A stretch of 64,000 nt of DNA from Sabellastarte sp. h YS-2021 (lineage: Eukaryota > Annelida > Polychaeta > Sabellida > Sabellidae): contig OZ024931.1 of assembly GCA_964017235.1 (NCBI GenBank), positions 94,459,721 to 94,523,720 of the forward strand, given 5' to 3'. The notes beneath the pieces are model-generated. The model saw only the letters and a program-made list of their open reading frames with translations, was not told the DNA's origin and did not search any database. Position numbers and translations under genes: made by a program. Positions 11,397 through 22,928 of this stretch are shown here, one piece after another. Within the stretch, counting starts at the first letter, position 1. Each line of letters begins with the position of its first letter.

Positions 11397-12686
11397 GCTT
11401 TCACTTGGTGAAGTTTCAGACCCATAGCTAATTGCTCACCTACTCAAAAAGAGTAAATGCGAATTACCTCTAAAAGTATTGCAGATGGCCAATTTTTCTC
11501 AAATAACTCATTCACCTACTTTTGGAAGAGCTTTCACTTGGTGAAGTTTCAGACCTGTAGCTAATTACTCACCTACTCAAAATGAGTAAATGCTAATTAT
11601 CTCCAAAACTATTGCGGATACCCAATTTTTATCAAATAACTCATTCACCTACTTTTGGAAGGGCTTTCACATGGTGAAGTTTCAGACCCATAGCTAATTA
11701 CTCACCTACTCAAAATGAGTAAATGCGAATTATCTCTAAAAGTATTGCAGATAGCCAATTTTTCTCAAATAACTCATTCACCTACTTTTGGGAGAGCTTT
11801 CACATGGTGAAGTTTCAGACCCATAGCTAATTATTTACCTACTCAAAATGAGTAAATGCTAATTATCTCTAAAAGTATTGCGGATACCCAATTTTTATCA
11901 AATAACTCATTCATCTACTTGTGGGAGAGCTTTCACATGGTGAAGTTTCAGACCCATAGCTAATTACTCACCTACTCAAAATGAGTAAATGCGAATTATC
12001 TCTAAAAGTATTGCAGATAGCCAATTTTTCTCAAATAACTCATTCACCTACTTTTGGGAGAGCTTTCACTTGAAGTTTCAGACCCATAGCTAATTACTCA
12101 CCTACTCAAAATGAGTAAATGCGAATTATCTCTAAAAGTATTGCAGATAGCCAATTTTTCTCAAATAACTCATTCACCTACTTTTGGGAGACCTTTCACT
12201 TGGTGAAGTTTTAGACCCATAGCTAATTACTCACCTACTCAAAATGAGTAAATGTGAATTATCTCTAAAAGTTTTGCAGATAGCCAATTTTTCTCAAATA
12301 ACTCATTCACCTACTTTTGGGACAGCTTTCACTTGGTGAAGTTTCAGACCCATAGCTAATTATTCACCTACTCAAAATGAGTAAATGTGAATTATCTCTA
12401 AAAGTATTGCAGATAGCCAATTTTTCTCAAATAACTCATTTACCTACTTTTGGGAGAGCTTTCACTCTGTGAAGTTTCAGACCCATAGCTATTTATTCAC
12501 CTACTCAAAATGAGTAAATGCGAATTATCTCTAAAAGTATTGCAGATAGCCAATTTTTCTCAAATAACTCATTCACCTACTTTTGGCAGAGCTTTCACTT
12601 GGTGAAGTTTCAGACCCATAGCTAATTACTCACCTACTCAAAATGAGTAAATGTGAATTATCTCTAAAAGTATTGCAGATAGCCAA
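11397..12686. repeat. 133-bp satellite block inside the 169-bp array (about 10 copies)
   Basis: Begins mid-monomer at 'aagagctttcac' and ends mid-monomer at 'gatagccaa', then 169-bp sequence resumes. Monomers are closely similar to those at 1-2032 and 21110-22760. No terminal arms or target duplication mark the block, so it looks like array transfer or unequal exchange, not simple transposition. Confidence 0.92.
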
Positions 12687-12770
12687 ATATAGCGGACATT
12701 TTTAATTTTTTTATTTTTTGCAAAACACAAAAATGCTTATATCTTGAAAACCGTGCTAGATAGAGCAGAC
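12687..12770. repeat. Residual 169-bp monomer
   Basis: Carries 'aaacacaaaaatgcttat' and 'gaaaaccgtgctagataga', then leaves the array at 'gcagactgcgctgac'. This shows the 133-bp block lies within the 169-bp array. Confidence 0.85.
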
Positions 12771-13529
12771 TGCGCTGACTTTGGTCGCCACAACAGTATA
12801 AGGCTAGAAACGAAGCATTTTCTTAATACTTTAGCACTCACCTTTATATCCTTTTCGGGACGCTTTGTTTTTGCTATGCAAAAACATTATCTTTTTTTTT
12901 GCGAGCGATCCTCTAGTTAAATTTGCACCAAAGCTATATGGCTAGAAAAGCTAACCTGATAGTAATTTTGGCCTAGTTCAAATAACAAAATGGCTGCCAT
13001 ATCACATGTTTAATGTCAAATGGGGTTATCCTATTAAAAAGGCCTGTTATCTCCCCTAAAATTGTTCCTAGAGCTTCGGAATGAGAAAACAACTTGTAGG
13101 AAGTCATGGCCAGGGAATCTTTTCCAGGTGTTGAATTTGACCTTTCACCCCTGCTTCAAGGTTAAATGAGGTCGGCACACTAAAACGTCCTTATTTCTCC
13201 CTTATCATTGGTGCTATGGCTTCAGAATATAAAGGCAGACCACCAAAGTCCTGGCCTTCAAATGTTTTACCCGAGATAAATTTTGGCCTTATTTTGAAAA
13301 ACATAATGGCCGCCATAGCCAATTATTTAAAAATCATTAAGATGCTCTAAAACTTGAAATATTGCAGCTAGGGTCATCAAATATGCGCAAAATATATATC
13401 TAGGAAAGTTTGACCCCTTCTTCAATGTCAGGTTGGGTTAACTTATTACAAAGGCCTTATATCTCCTTTAGTTCTCCATTATTACTGATTCTAAGGCGGG
13501 AGATAACCGCTGCAGCAGTGGCCTTGTTT

Positions 13530-13800
13530 CATGTAACATATTTTATTAGCAATTGGACAACAATCATACAAGTACAATTATATTAAGTCTTTTTGCAGGA
13601 CTTAAGGCATTTGGAGTATTTTGTTTATTTTTCCACCTACTTTTTCCACCTTCACAGTTAAGGTGGCACTTCTGAATACCATATGCAGGGCACAATTTTT
13701 GTGTCCTTTTCTTCTTTCACTTCCATTCTGAAACTCAAAACACAGCTGACACAGATCCCATTCATAGGCACTCATTGCTTGTTTGTTTATTTAATCAGTT
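13530..13800. repeat. End of about 155-bp satellite unit with 3' hairpin tail
   Basis: Resumes array-like words (ggcatttggagtattttg) and then the conserved tail 'cagggcacaatttttgtgtcc' to 'ggcactcattgcttgttt'. The same tail closes the arrays at 24733 and 63050. The GCACAAA...TTTGTG palindrome can form a hairpin. Confidence 0.75.
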
Positions 13801-14230
13801 TAATTTTTATACAGAGAATATGTATGAAGACAATTGTTTTTAATGTGATAATCACAACGGTAACAAATTAAGGAAAAAAGGCATAACATTATTTATGATT
13901 GTTTATGTATAATGAAATAATAAGAAAGAAAAATGCCAAAATACATCAATAAATTAAAAATGATACAAAATTCAACAATTTACAAGTAGACAACGTAAGA
14001 ACCAGGAATTCGTCTGTTTAATAAATGTGTAGATTGGGATGTCATCAATGCAAAACTTTTATGATCCCTTGAGTTTTTTTCTTCAGTACTCATTTTTACC
14101 TATCAGAGAAGTCGCATGACCAAAAACATGTTTTCAAAGGGGTGCACTGGTTTGGATGATAACTTAAAAAGCACTTCACCTATTCACAAAAAGATTTTAC
14201 AAGAAGATTTGTTATATAGATGTCGTGTGT
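13801..14230. other. Non-coding, with an AAGCGTCCC-family fragment
   Basis: Mostly AT-rich and unremarkable. 14095-14165 (tatcagagaagtcgcatgac, then gtttggatgataac) matches interior sequence of the elements at 7512 and 60216. A possible hAT-type end (TAGGGCTGCGAACGAGTAC) starts at 14227; its partner was not found. Confidence 0.5.
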
Positions 14231-14508
14231 AGGGCTGCGAACGAGTACTCGAGCCTCGGTGTACGAGGCGGTCTTGGCTTGCACTCGAGTCCATTTTAAA
14301 AACTTGGTTACTCGCGAGGTATTGTATTATCGCCCACGTAATCAAACGCTTGTGATTCTTCGCGATTATCACCCACAAAATAAACTGCATCATATTTTGA
14401 CACATTACACCCTATAAAACAGCTTAGCTAAACAATAGAAAAATATGATATATTCTATAATAAAATCATAGAACGTAAAAAATGACTCCCCCAAAACAAT
14501 TTCATCGA

Positions 14509-14912
14509 CAGGGTGTATCCAGTCATGGAAAACTTAGAAAAGTCATGGAATTCCATTATTTTTTTCCAGGCCTGGAAAAGTCATGGAAATTGACTCCAGG
14601 TTTTGGAAAAATCATAAAAAAGTCATGGAAAGTAAAAGGCATCCTTTTGTGAAATGGCGTTGTTCCTTTCTTTAATCCAGCATTTCAATACAAGGATATG
14701 TTTATGTAATCAGATCAAAGTTTTGGTGTCTTTCTCATCTTCCTGTACTGTGAGTGGAACCTTGTGAGTGGTTCTCAAAGGCAAAACCGGTGGGAGCTTG
14801 TGTCTCTTTCATGCCACGAAGAATGTAAAATGTCCTTAATTTTAAAGCTTTGGTCATGGAGAAGTCATGAAAAAGTCATGGAAAAAATATTGAATTTAGT
14901 GGATACACCCTG
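14509..14912. mobile_element. MITE, 404 bp, perfect 12-bp termini CAGGGTGTATCC
   Basis: Starts CAGGGTGTATCC and ends GGATACACCCTG, a perfect inverted pair. It is flanked by CATCGA on both sides (14503-14508 and 14913-14918), consistent with a 6-bp target duplication. The interior is crowded with copies of 'aagtcatggaaa' and 'aagtcatgaaa'. CAGGG ends suggest a hAT relative; the 6-bp duplication fits only some hAT groups, so the superfamily is open. Confidence 0.8.
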
Positions 14913-14918
14913 CATCGA

Positions 14919-16134
14919 GTTTATAGATTAAAGATAAAATAGTCTGTTTAATTTTCTGGTCAGCTAACTGAAGTGTGATTGTCTACTGGTTAACCATTAA
15001 CTCACTGTAATTGCTTTACTCACATTTTTCCGGCTGTATTATTGACCTTACAACAAATGAACATTAACCTTGTTTTCAAATACATGAAATCATCATTCTT
15101 TACAGCCTAATGAGAAGTTATTTGCCTCAGTATTGAACTTCTATCATCAAATATGCATCTTTTTGACATAATCCTCACTAAAAATAAAAAAAATAAATAG
15201 GAACCTTTAAAATCAATATTTAAATGTTACATAATGCTAAGGGTACACAAGGTAAATGTTGCAGGATTTTAATAATTACTTTGTTTATACTACCAGCCTC
15301 AGCTTAACAATATAAATATAATATGCACTCTACATAGAAATAAGTTGAAATGACAAAACATAAGAAGTGGCTCTCAATACAGTTTTAAGTATATAGATTA
15401 AAGATGAAACAGTCTGTTAATTTTAACTTTTAATAAGATTCAAGGGACAAAGTGATGGTCCATGGCTACTTTCATCATTTTCATGCAGTTTCTTAGATTC
15501 TAAAGAGATTGAAAACATTTTCACTGACATGAATGATAGTTTGCATGTAGCACTATTTTCTTGGTTTTACAAAAAAAAATCACATAAGCTATAATTTTGT
15601 ATGTATAAGAGACAAATTGTGCTTTCTGTAAGGCTTTATGTGGCTTACCTGTGTTGGGGTGGTGGTGTCAGCTATTTTGGCAGTTGCAAAGATGGAGTTG
15701 TAAATCTATCCACTGGATGTCTTTGGTGGGTACTTTGGATTATCTTCATCTATACTGCTACTGTGACGGTGTGTAGAGACTCAACACTCTCATGCTAAAA
15801 GTTTTATGCCTAGGCTTCTCATATTTATAGTATATGTTTTTTTTATTCAGAAAACAAAAGAAATATGCATGAGAATATTTTTGGCTCATTATGAAAAAGA
15901 AGATGGCTGTCGCGGCCATTTTTTGAACATTTTTTTTTTTGTACAGACAAACTGTGGCTGTTGGTTCTCGGCTGCAGAAGGTGGTTAAATCTCTTGATAG
16001 TAGACATGCTAAACAGATAAAAATCTATGTGCCCTCTATATGCCTTAATGCATCTAACTTGGAGGCTCTTCAGTGAAGGTCATCCACAGAGTGTCTCAGT
16101 TACTCCACTGAATCAGTTTTGGTCAAACTTCAAT
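14919..16134. other. Non-coding, AT-rich
   Basis: No coding evidence, exon or recognised repeat. Short frames at 15601-15988 lack splice or family support. Confidence 0.5.
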
Positions 16135-16760
16135 TGCCTGTATCTTGCTTATTACTGATCAAAGACGTTTGGGATCTCAAACAAACCAATGGGAAATGCT
16201 GGCTGGGATTCTTTTGATCTCAAATTTGACCTTGGACCCAGCCAGAGTAAAAAAGGAGTATCCAAACTTTTAAATGCTTATAACTCTGTTATCATTGATC
16301 TATAGGCTTGGCATGTCAGACCAACCAGCAGAAAGTCATTGTTTCGAATTCCATTATTTTTTGTGTAGTCAGATTGACCTTTGACCAAATGAGTTTGGCC
16401 AGACTTAAAACATGCTTACAGCTGAGTTATTATGGATCCTGGCAGTTTGGGATTTGAAACAATGAGCTGGAATTCATAATCTTAAAACATTTTGATTAAT
16501 AATGTGTCCTGGAGGTTTCGATTTTGAAACTAACCCATAAGAAAAATTGTGCTGGAATTCATTTCTTCAGATTTAACCCTGGGCCCCTCCTATAAGGTCA
16601 AATGAGTGTAGCCAATCTCGAAAAAATATTATGTCTTGCTTATTATTGGTTCTCCACCAATGTGGTTTATGATGTCAAATCAACCTATGTGAAATCATAG
16701 GCTCTGAGTTATTTGATGAAGTCAGGTTTGACCTTTGCCCCTAGCATGTTGTAAGGTAAA
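16135..16760. repeat. Degenerate tandem repeat, unit roughly 110-150 bp
   Basis: Recurring words such as 'cttattactgatc', 'taactctgttatcattgatc', 'gagttattatggatcc' and 'cttattattggttct' are spaced 110-150 bp apart. Each is followed by a 'tttgaccttggaccc'-like segment. The style is that of the 146-bp array at 36770-37930 but more decayed. Confidence 0.6.
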
Positions 16761-17386
16761 TTGCTTGTTGACTATGGTTCTTTATCTTTCTGGTGGACAC
16801 AGACTGATATGCATTGCTTCTCAGATGGACTAGGTCTAGTTTTTTAGGAATAAATACAGCATGTGAAACATTCTTTTTGAGGTGGATGGTATTTCACTAG
16901 CCAGTCTTTTGGGATCGTTTTCACTAACATGTATGTTGTGCAAGTGTAATTGCCGTATTCTGTCAGCAGTGACTGGTATGTCATCGTGTGATTGAAAAAT
17001 TATCAGATATTTTTCTGTTTGTGACTGGTATTTCTGTTTGAATAATGATTAAAAAGTTCACCCTTACGACTAGCTTGTATCATAAGTTAGTTGTGCATTA
17101 CACACATAGTACTCTGATTTTACGATTGTTGTTGACATGAATTAAGTTGTTTGGTTGGATTTCCTTCAATTTAAGTTTCAGGGTTATTCTATCATAAAAG
17201 TTTTGCTAAAAAATGATTGACAAAAGTTGTGAATTGTGAGTGTTAAGTGCATAAATAATGCATATAATGTGTAATGTAACATTGCATGTTTTGTATAGTT
17301 GCAAAAACTGGGTGTAACCTGCAAGCAGGATGTCAGGTGGTGTGTGATGTATTCCCAAATGACTATACAACACTTAATGCTCGTTA
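16761..17386. other. Non-coding, nothing recognised
   Basis: AT-rich sequence with no exon, repeat family or RNA gene that can be supported. Confidence 0.5.
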
Positions 17387-17400
17387 AACAGTATACTTTG

Positions 17401-17513
17401 TTGTCACCTCTGTGGGTTCGAGTCCCACAAGTGGCAATGCTGAGGACCTGTCCCAATATGACCCTGGCTGTTGAACGGGACGTTAAACCCCAACTTTGAC
17501 TTTGACTTTGACT
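17401..17513 (+). mobile_element. tRNA-derived SINE (113 bp, 5'-truncated) with 14-bp TSD
   Basis: Contains a pol III B box (GGTTCGAGTCC) within a tRNA-like arm, then 'ctgttgaacgggacgttaaa', a phrase common in molluscan SINEs. It ends in a (ctttga)n tail. AACAGTATACTTTG flanks it at 17387-17400 and 17514-17527. No clear A box, so it is probably truncated. Confidence 0.85.
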
Positions 17514-17701
17514 AACAGTATACTTTGCATATCCATGTATATTCTTGGTGCTTATTTGTATATTAGGATGTCAGATTTAACTATTAAATAACAACCTATG
17601 TTATTTAGTAGTTAATACATTAGCGAAAAGTAGGAAATTGGACCAGGTAGATACTTAAATTTGCCACCAGGCTTTGATGTACCTAAATCATCTGCGAGCA
17701 T

Positions 17702-18077
17702 TAGTGCTGGTATTGTTTATCGATATTGAAATATTTATCGATTCACGCTACATTTGCCGATATCAATAATGTAGAGTATAATATCAATATCGAAACATAC
17801 CACTTAACAGGTACAAATATCATGTTTTTCATTCAAATAAAGGACAATATTTGAAGAATATATTGGTTTTCCTACTATTTTTGTCATCTTTCACTTACCA
17901 CTAAACCGGAAATGCCATATTTGTTTATGTTTCGGGAAATACTAAACCTCGCGAAAGAGTTTGGAAGGTCTCCCCCAAGAAAGCATCTAATACCCCGATA
18001 TTTCAATATCGATCAATACGCAAGGCAAAAATATGGTTTAATATCGATGTGCATATTATTATTCGATACCAACACTA
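17702..18077. mobile_element. hAT-like MITE (376 bp) with 8-bp TSD GCGAGCAT
   Basis: Ends TAGTGCTGGTATTG and GATACCAACACTA are inverted copies. GCGAGCAT is duplicated at 17694-17701 and 18078-18085. The interior is rich in ATCGAT/GATATCG words. No transposase. Confidence 0.87.
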
Positions 18078-18439
18078 GCGAGCATGGGCGTATAATTGAA
18101 CGTAATTGAACTGTTAATGCCTGTAAACGTGATAAAAAGTACTACATATAAAAACCATAAATAGTATACCTCACAATATTATAGAATAGTGATTTTTATT
18201 TAATAATCTATGTCTAAAATCCCAGTATTTTTATCTCCCGCCGGGCTTTAGCCCGGGAGGGAGATTATGAAATGATGTCTGTGTGTGCGTGCGTGCGTGT
18301 GTGCGTGCGTTGGTTAGTCACGCAGATTTCTCCAAAACTACTACAGCTACAGATTTTTTGTAAATTAATTGTCCCAATGAATTTTCATGCCCTTGAAAAT
18401 TTTTTTGGTTTTATTGACTTAGGCCTAAAGATAACTGAG

Positions 18440-21110
18440 TAATAGCAATCTTAGCTACTTTGAGTAAAGGGCTCATAACTCAAAAACTATTGCAGTAACA
18501 ACTTTTTCTTCAAATATGTTGTTCAGCTACTTTGTCCTTAGCTATAAGATGGTACATAGTTTGGGGTCCCATTGCATGCCATAAGTGAGTAATAGCTATT
18601 TTCTCATTTGTAGCTAAATAACAGAAGAAGTAAATGTCAAATATCTTCAAAAGTATTAAAGTTAGGGAAATCTTTTCAAATATGTTGTCCATCTTCTTTT
18701 TGGTAAGCTATGACATAGTAAAGTTTCAGACCTGTTGCACCTTGGATAGCTGAGTAATAGCTACTTTGAAATTCTGACTGGTGAGTAAAGCTATTGTAAC
18801 TCCAAAACTATTGCAGTTAGAGTATTTTCCTAAAATATGTTGTTCAGCTACTTTGTTCTTAGCTATAAGATGGTACATAGTTTGGGCTTCTATTGCATGC
18901 CATAAGTGAGTAATAGCTATTTTCTCATTTGTAGCTAAATAACAGAAGAAGTAAATGTCAAATATCTTCAAAAGTATTAAAGTTAGGGAAATCTTTTCAA
19001 ATATGTTGTCCATCTACTTTTTGGTAAGCTATGACATAGTAAAGTTTCAGACCTGTTGCACCTTGGATAGCTGAGTAATAGCTACTTTGAAATTCTGACT
19101 GTTGAGTAAAGCTATTGTAACTAAAAAAGTATTGCAGTTAGAGTGTTTTCCTAAAATATGTTGTTCACCTACTTTGTTCTTAGCTATAAGATGGTACATA
19201 GTTTGGGGTTCTATTGCTTGCCATAAGTGAGTAATAGCTATTTCCTCATTTGTAGCTAAATAACAGAAGAAGTAAGTGTCAAATATCTTCAAAAGTATTA
19301 AAGTTAGGGAAATCTTTTCAAATATGTTGTCCATCTACTTTTTGGTAAGCTATGACATAGTAAAGTTTCAGACCTGTTGCACCTTGGATAGCTGAGTAAT
19401 AGCTACTTTGAAATTCTGACTGTTGAGTAAAGCCATTGTAACTCCAAAACTATTGCAGTTGGAGTATTTTCCTAAAATATGTTGTTCAGCTACTTTGTTC
19501 TTAGCTATAAGATGGTACATAGTTTGGGGTTCTATTGCTTGCCATAAGTGAGTAATAGCTATTTTCTCATTTGTAGCTAAATAACAGAAGAAGTAAATGT
19601 CAAATATCTTCAAAAGTATTGAAGTTAGGGAAATCTTTTCAAATATGTTGTCCATCTACTTTTTGGTAAGCTATAATGTAGTAAAGTTTCAGACCTGTTG
19701 CACCTTGGATAGCTGAGTTATGGCTACTTTGAAATTCTGACTGTTGAGTAAAGCCATTGTAACTCCAAAACTATTGCAGTTAGAGTATTTTCCTAAAATA
19801 TGTTGTTCAGCTACTTTGTCCTTAGCTATAAGATGGTACATAGTTTGGGGTTCTATTGCATGCCATAAGTGAGTAATAGCTATTTTGTTATTTGTAGCAA
19901 AATCATGACATAAGTAAATGTCAAATATCTTCAAAAGTATTAAAGTTAGGGAATTCTTTTCAAATATGTTATCCATCTACTTTTTCATAAGCTATGACAT
20001 AGTAAAGTTTCAGATCTGTTGCACATTGGATAGCTGAGTAATAGCTACTTTGAAATTCTACAGTTGAGTAAATCCATTGTAACTCCAAAACTATTGCAGT
20101 TAGAGTGTTTTCCTAAAATATGTTGTTCACCTACTTTCTCCTTAGCTATAAGCTGGCATGTAGTTCGGGGTTCTATTGCATGCCATAAGTGAGTAATAGC
20201 TATTTTCTTATTTGTAGCAAAATAATGACATAAGTAAATGTCAAATATCTTCAGAAGTATTAAAGTTACGGAATTCTTTTCAAATATGTCATTCATCTAC
20301 TTTTTTGTAAGCTATCACATAGTAAAGTTTCAGACCTGTTGCACATTGCATAGCTAAGTAATAGCTACTTTGAAATTGTGACTGTTGAGTAAATCCATTG
20401 TAACTCCAAAGCTATTGCAGCTTTTTCTTCAAATATGTTGTTCAGCTACTTTTTCCTTAGCTATAAGATGGTACATAGTTTGGGGTTCTATTGCATTCCA
20501 AAAGTGAGTAATAGCTATTTTCTTATTAGTAGCAAAATAATGACATAAGTAAATGTCAAATATCTTCAGAAGTATTAAAGTTACGGAATTCTTTTAAAAT
20601 ATGTCATTCATCTACTTTTTTGTATGCTATCACATAGTAAAGTTTCAGACCTGTTGCACATTGCATAGCTAAGTAATAGCTACTTTGAAATTGTGACTAT
20701 TGAGTAAATCCATTGTAACTCCAAAACTATTGCAGTTACAGCTTTTTCTTCAAATATGTTGTTCAGCTACTTTGTCCTTAACTATAAGATGGTATATATT
20801 TTGGGGTTGTATTGCATGCCATAAGTGAGTAATAGCTATTTTCTTATTTGTAGCAAAATAACAACATAAGTAAATGTCAAATATCTTCAAAAGTATTAAA
20901 GTTAGGGAAATATTTTCAAATATGTTATTCATCTATTTTTTGATAACCTATCACATAGTAAAGTTTCAGACCTCTTGCACATTGGATAGCCGAGTAATAC
21001 CTACTTTGAAATTGTGACTGTAGGGTAAATGCATATAGTTTGGGGTTCTATTGCATGCTATAAGTGAGTAATAGCTATTTTCTTATTTGTGGCAAAATAA
21101 TGACATAATT
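18440..21110. repeat. Higher-order satellite, 321-bp dimeric unit (about 8 copies)
   Basis: Near-identical units repeat every 321 bp (for example homologous positions 18726, 19047, 19368 and 19689). Each unit is two diverged halves of about 160 bp, one with 'tttcagacctgttgcacctt' and one with 'agatggtacatagtttgggg'. Both halves align with the 155-bp monomer. Minus-strand frames of 95 codons are by-products of the repeat. Copies after 20300 are more diverged. Confidence 0.93.
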
Positions 21111-22760
21111 TTTCTCAAATAACTGCTTCATCTACTTTTGGGAGAGCTTTCACATGGTGAAGTTTCAGACCCGTAGCTAATTATTCACCCACTCAAAATG
21201 AGTAAATGATAATTATCTCTAAAAGTATTGCGGATATCCAATTTTTATCAAATAACTCATTCATCTACTTTTGGGAGAGCTTTCACATGGTGAAGTTCCA
21301 GACCCATAGCTAATTACTCACCTACTCAAAATGAGTCAATGTGAATTATCCCTAAAAGTATTGGGGATATCCAATTTTTCTTAAATAACTCATTCACCTA
21401 CTTTTGGAAGAGCTTTCACTTGGTGAAGTTTCAGACCCGTAGCTAATTATTCACCTACTCAAAATGAGTAAATGCTAATTATCTCTAAAAGTATTGTGGA
21501 TATCCAATTTTTATCAAATTACTCGTTCATCTACTTTTGGGAGAGCTTTCACATGGTGAAGTTCCAGACCCGTAAGCTAATTACTCGCCTACTCAAAATG
21601 AGTAAATGTGAATTATCTGTAAAAGTATTGCAGATATCCAACTTTTCTCAAATAACTTATTCACCTACTTTTGGGAGAGCTTTTACTTGGGGAGGTTTCA
21701 GACCCGTAGCTAATTATTCACCTACTCAAAATGAGTAAATGTGAATTATCTCTAAAAGTATTGCGGATATCCAATTTTTATCAAATAACTCATTCATCTA
21801 CTTTTGGGAGGGCTTTCACATGGTGAAGTTCCAGACCCGTAGCTAATTACTCACCTACTCAAAATGAGTAAATGTGAATTATCCCTAAAAGTATTGGAGA
21901 TATCCAATTTTTCTTAAATAACTCATTCACCTACTTTTGGAAGAGCTTTCACTTGAAGTTTCAGACCCGTAGCTAATTATTCACCTACTCAAAATGAGTA
22001 AATGCTAATTATCTCTAAAAGTATTGTGGATATCCAATTTTTATCAAATTACTCGTTCATCTACTTTTGGGAGAGCTTTCACATGGTGAAGTTCCAGACC
22101 CGTAGCTGATTACTCACCTACTGAAAATGAGTAAATGTGAATTATCTCTAAAAGTATTGCAGATAGCCAATTTTTATCAAATAACTCATTCACCTACTTT
22201 TGGGAGAGCTTTCACTTGGTGAATTTTCAGAGCCGTAGCTAATTATTCACCTCCTCAAAATGAGTAAATGCCAATTATCTCTAAAAGTATTGCGGGTATC
22301 CAATTTTTATCAAATTACTCGTTCATCTACTTTTGGGAGAGCTTTCACATGGTGAAGTTCCAGACCTGTAGCTAATTACTCACCTAATCAAAATGAGTAA
22401 ATGTGAATTATCTGTAAAAGTATTGCAGATAGCCAATTTTTCTCAAATAACTCATTCACCTACTTTTGGGAGAGCTTTCACTTGGTGAAGTTTCACACCC
22501 GTTGTTAATTATTCACCTACTCAAAATGAGTAAATGCGAATTATCTCTACAAGTATTGCAGATAGCCAGTATTTCTGAAATAACTCATTCACATACATTT
22601 TGGAGAGCTTTCAATTAGTGAATTTTCAGATCCGTAGCTAATTACTCGCCTACTCAAAATGAGTAACTGCCTATTATCACTAAAAGTATTGCAGATAGCC
22701 AATATTTCTCAAATAACTCATTCACCTACATTTTGGAGAGCTTTCACATGCTAAATTTTT
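21111..22760. repeat. 133-bp satellite array (about 12 copies)
   Basis: Same family as 1-2032 and 11397-12686. A subset alternates between 'gatatccaatttttatcaaa' and 'gatagccaatttttctcaaa' forms, hinting at a two-monomer higher-order pattern. It ends with 'gagctttcacatgctaaa' and a short 155-type segment. Confidence 0.93.
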
Positions 22761-22928
22761 TTAATGAATTTTTTAAATAATTTTTAATGCATTAAAATTC
22801 ATGAAATCATGCACTAAATCAATTATAACTTGAAAAGTATTACATTTAGAGCACCTTGTTAAAATATGTTATCTTTAGTACATCTAATTTATATGGCGGG
22901 AGATAAATGCATGCGTCAGAATGCTTGT

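Larger units (their letters stand above)
7512..12917. mobile_element. Hairpin-ended element, AAGCGTCCC family, nested in the previous element
   Basis: The 5' hairpin is AAGCGTCCC-GCAA-GGGACGCTT. The 3' end has the arm CGGGACGCTTTG, a perfect hairpin (GTTTTTGC-tat-GCAAAAAC) and a terminal CTAGTT. The same order of parts is found at 60216-63177. The body holds a 169-bp tandem array, a LINE insertion and a block of 133-bp satellite. Confidence 0.75.
7231..13529. mobile_element. Hairpin-ended element, ATCTCCCGCC family, with nested insertions
   Basis: The 5' end is TTATCTCCCGCC, followed within about 20 bp by its inverted arm CGGGAGATTA, then a 'ccgtccg' tract. The 3' end is GGCGGGAGATAA followed by the hairpin CCGCTGC-A-GCAGTGG and CTTGTTT. 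A compact copy exists at 51073-52228. Comparison shows this copy is split at 'gctagcttcat' / 'aaatttgcac', where the 7512-12917 element sits. It has no coding region. The layout resembles non-autonomous Helentron-like (HINE) elements; this family assignment is inference. Confidence 0.75.
18231..22928. mobile_element. Hairpin-ended element, ATCTCCCGCC family, packed with satellite
   Basis: Starts TTATCTCCCGCCGGGCTTTA, immediately followed by the inverted arm (GCCCGGGAGGGAGATTA), then a (gtgcgtgc)n tract. It ends ATGGCGGGAGATAAA plus a hairpin (GCAT...ATGC) and CTTGTT. Inside are the 321-bp higher-order array and a 133-bp array. This is the clearest case of complete ends enclosing satellite DNA in the window. 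Confidence 0.75.

Noticed and set aside
15598-15614. Partial match to a sequencing transposon adapter ('tgtataagagaca'-like)
   Set aside because: Only about 12-13 bases agree, the flanks do not continue the adapter and the surrounding sequence is ordinary; chance match.
17401-17460. Functional tRNA gene
   Set aside because: Only a B box and one arm are tRNA-like. No cloverleaf or A box can be drawn, and the target duplications show it is a SINE.
18510-20932. Series of minus-strand reading frames of about 95 codons, each starting MDNIFEK
   Set aside because: They recur every 321 bp because the DNA is a tandem repeat. There is no start context or splice support, and composition is that of satellite translation.
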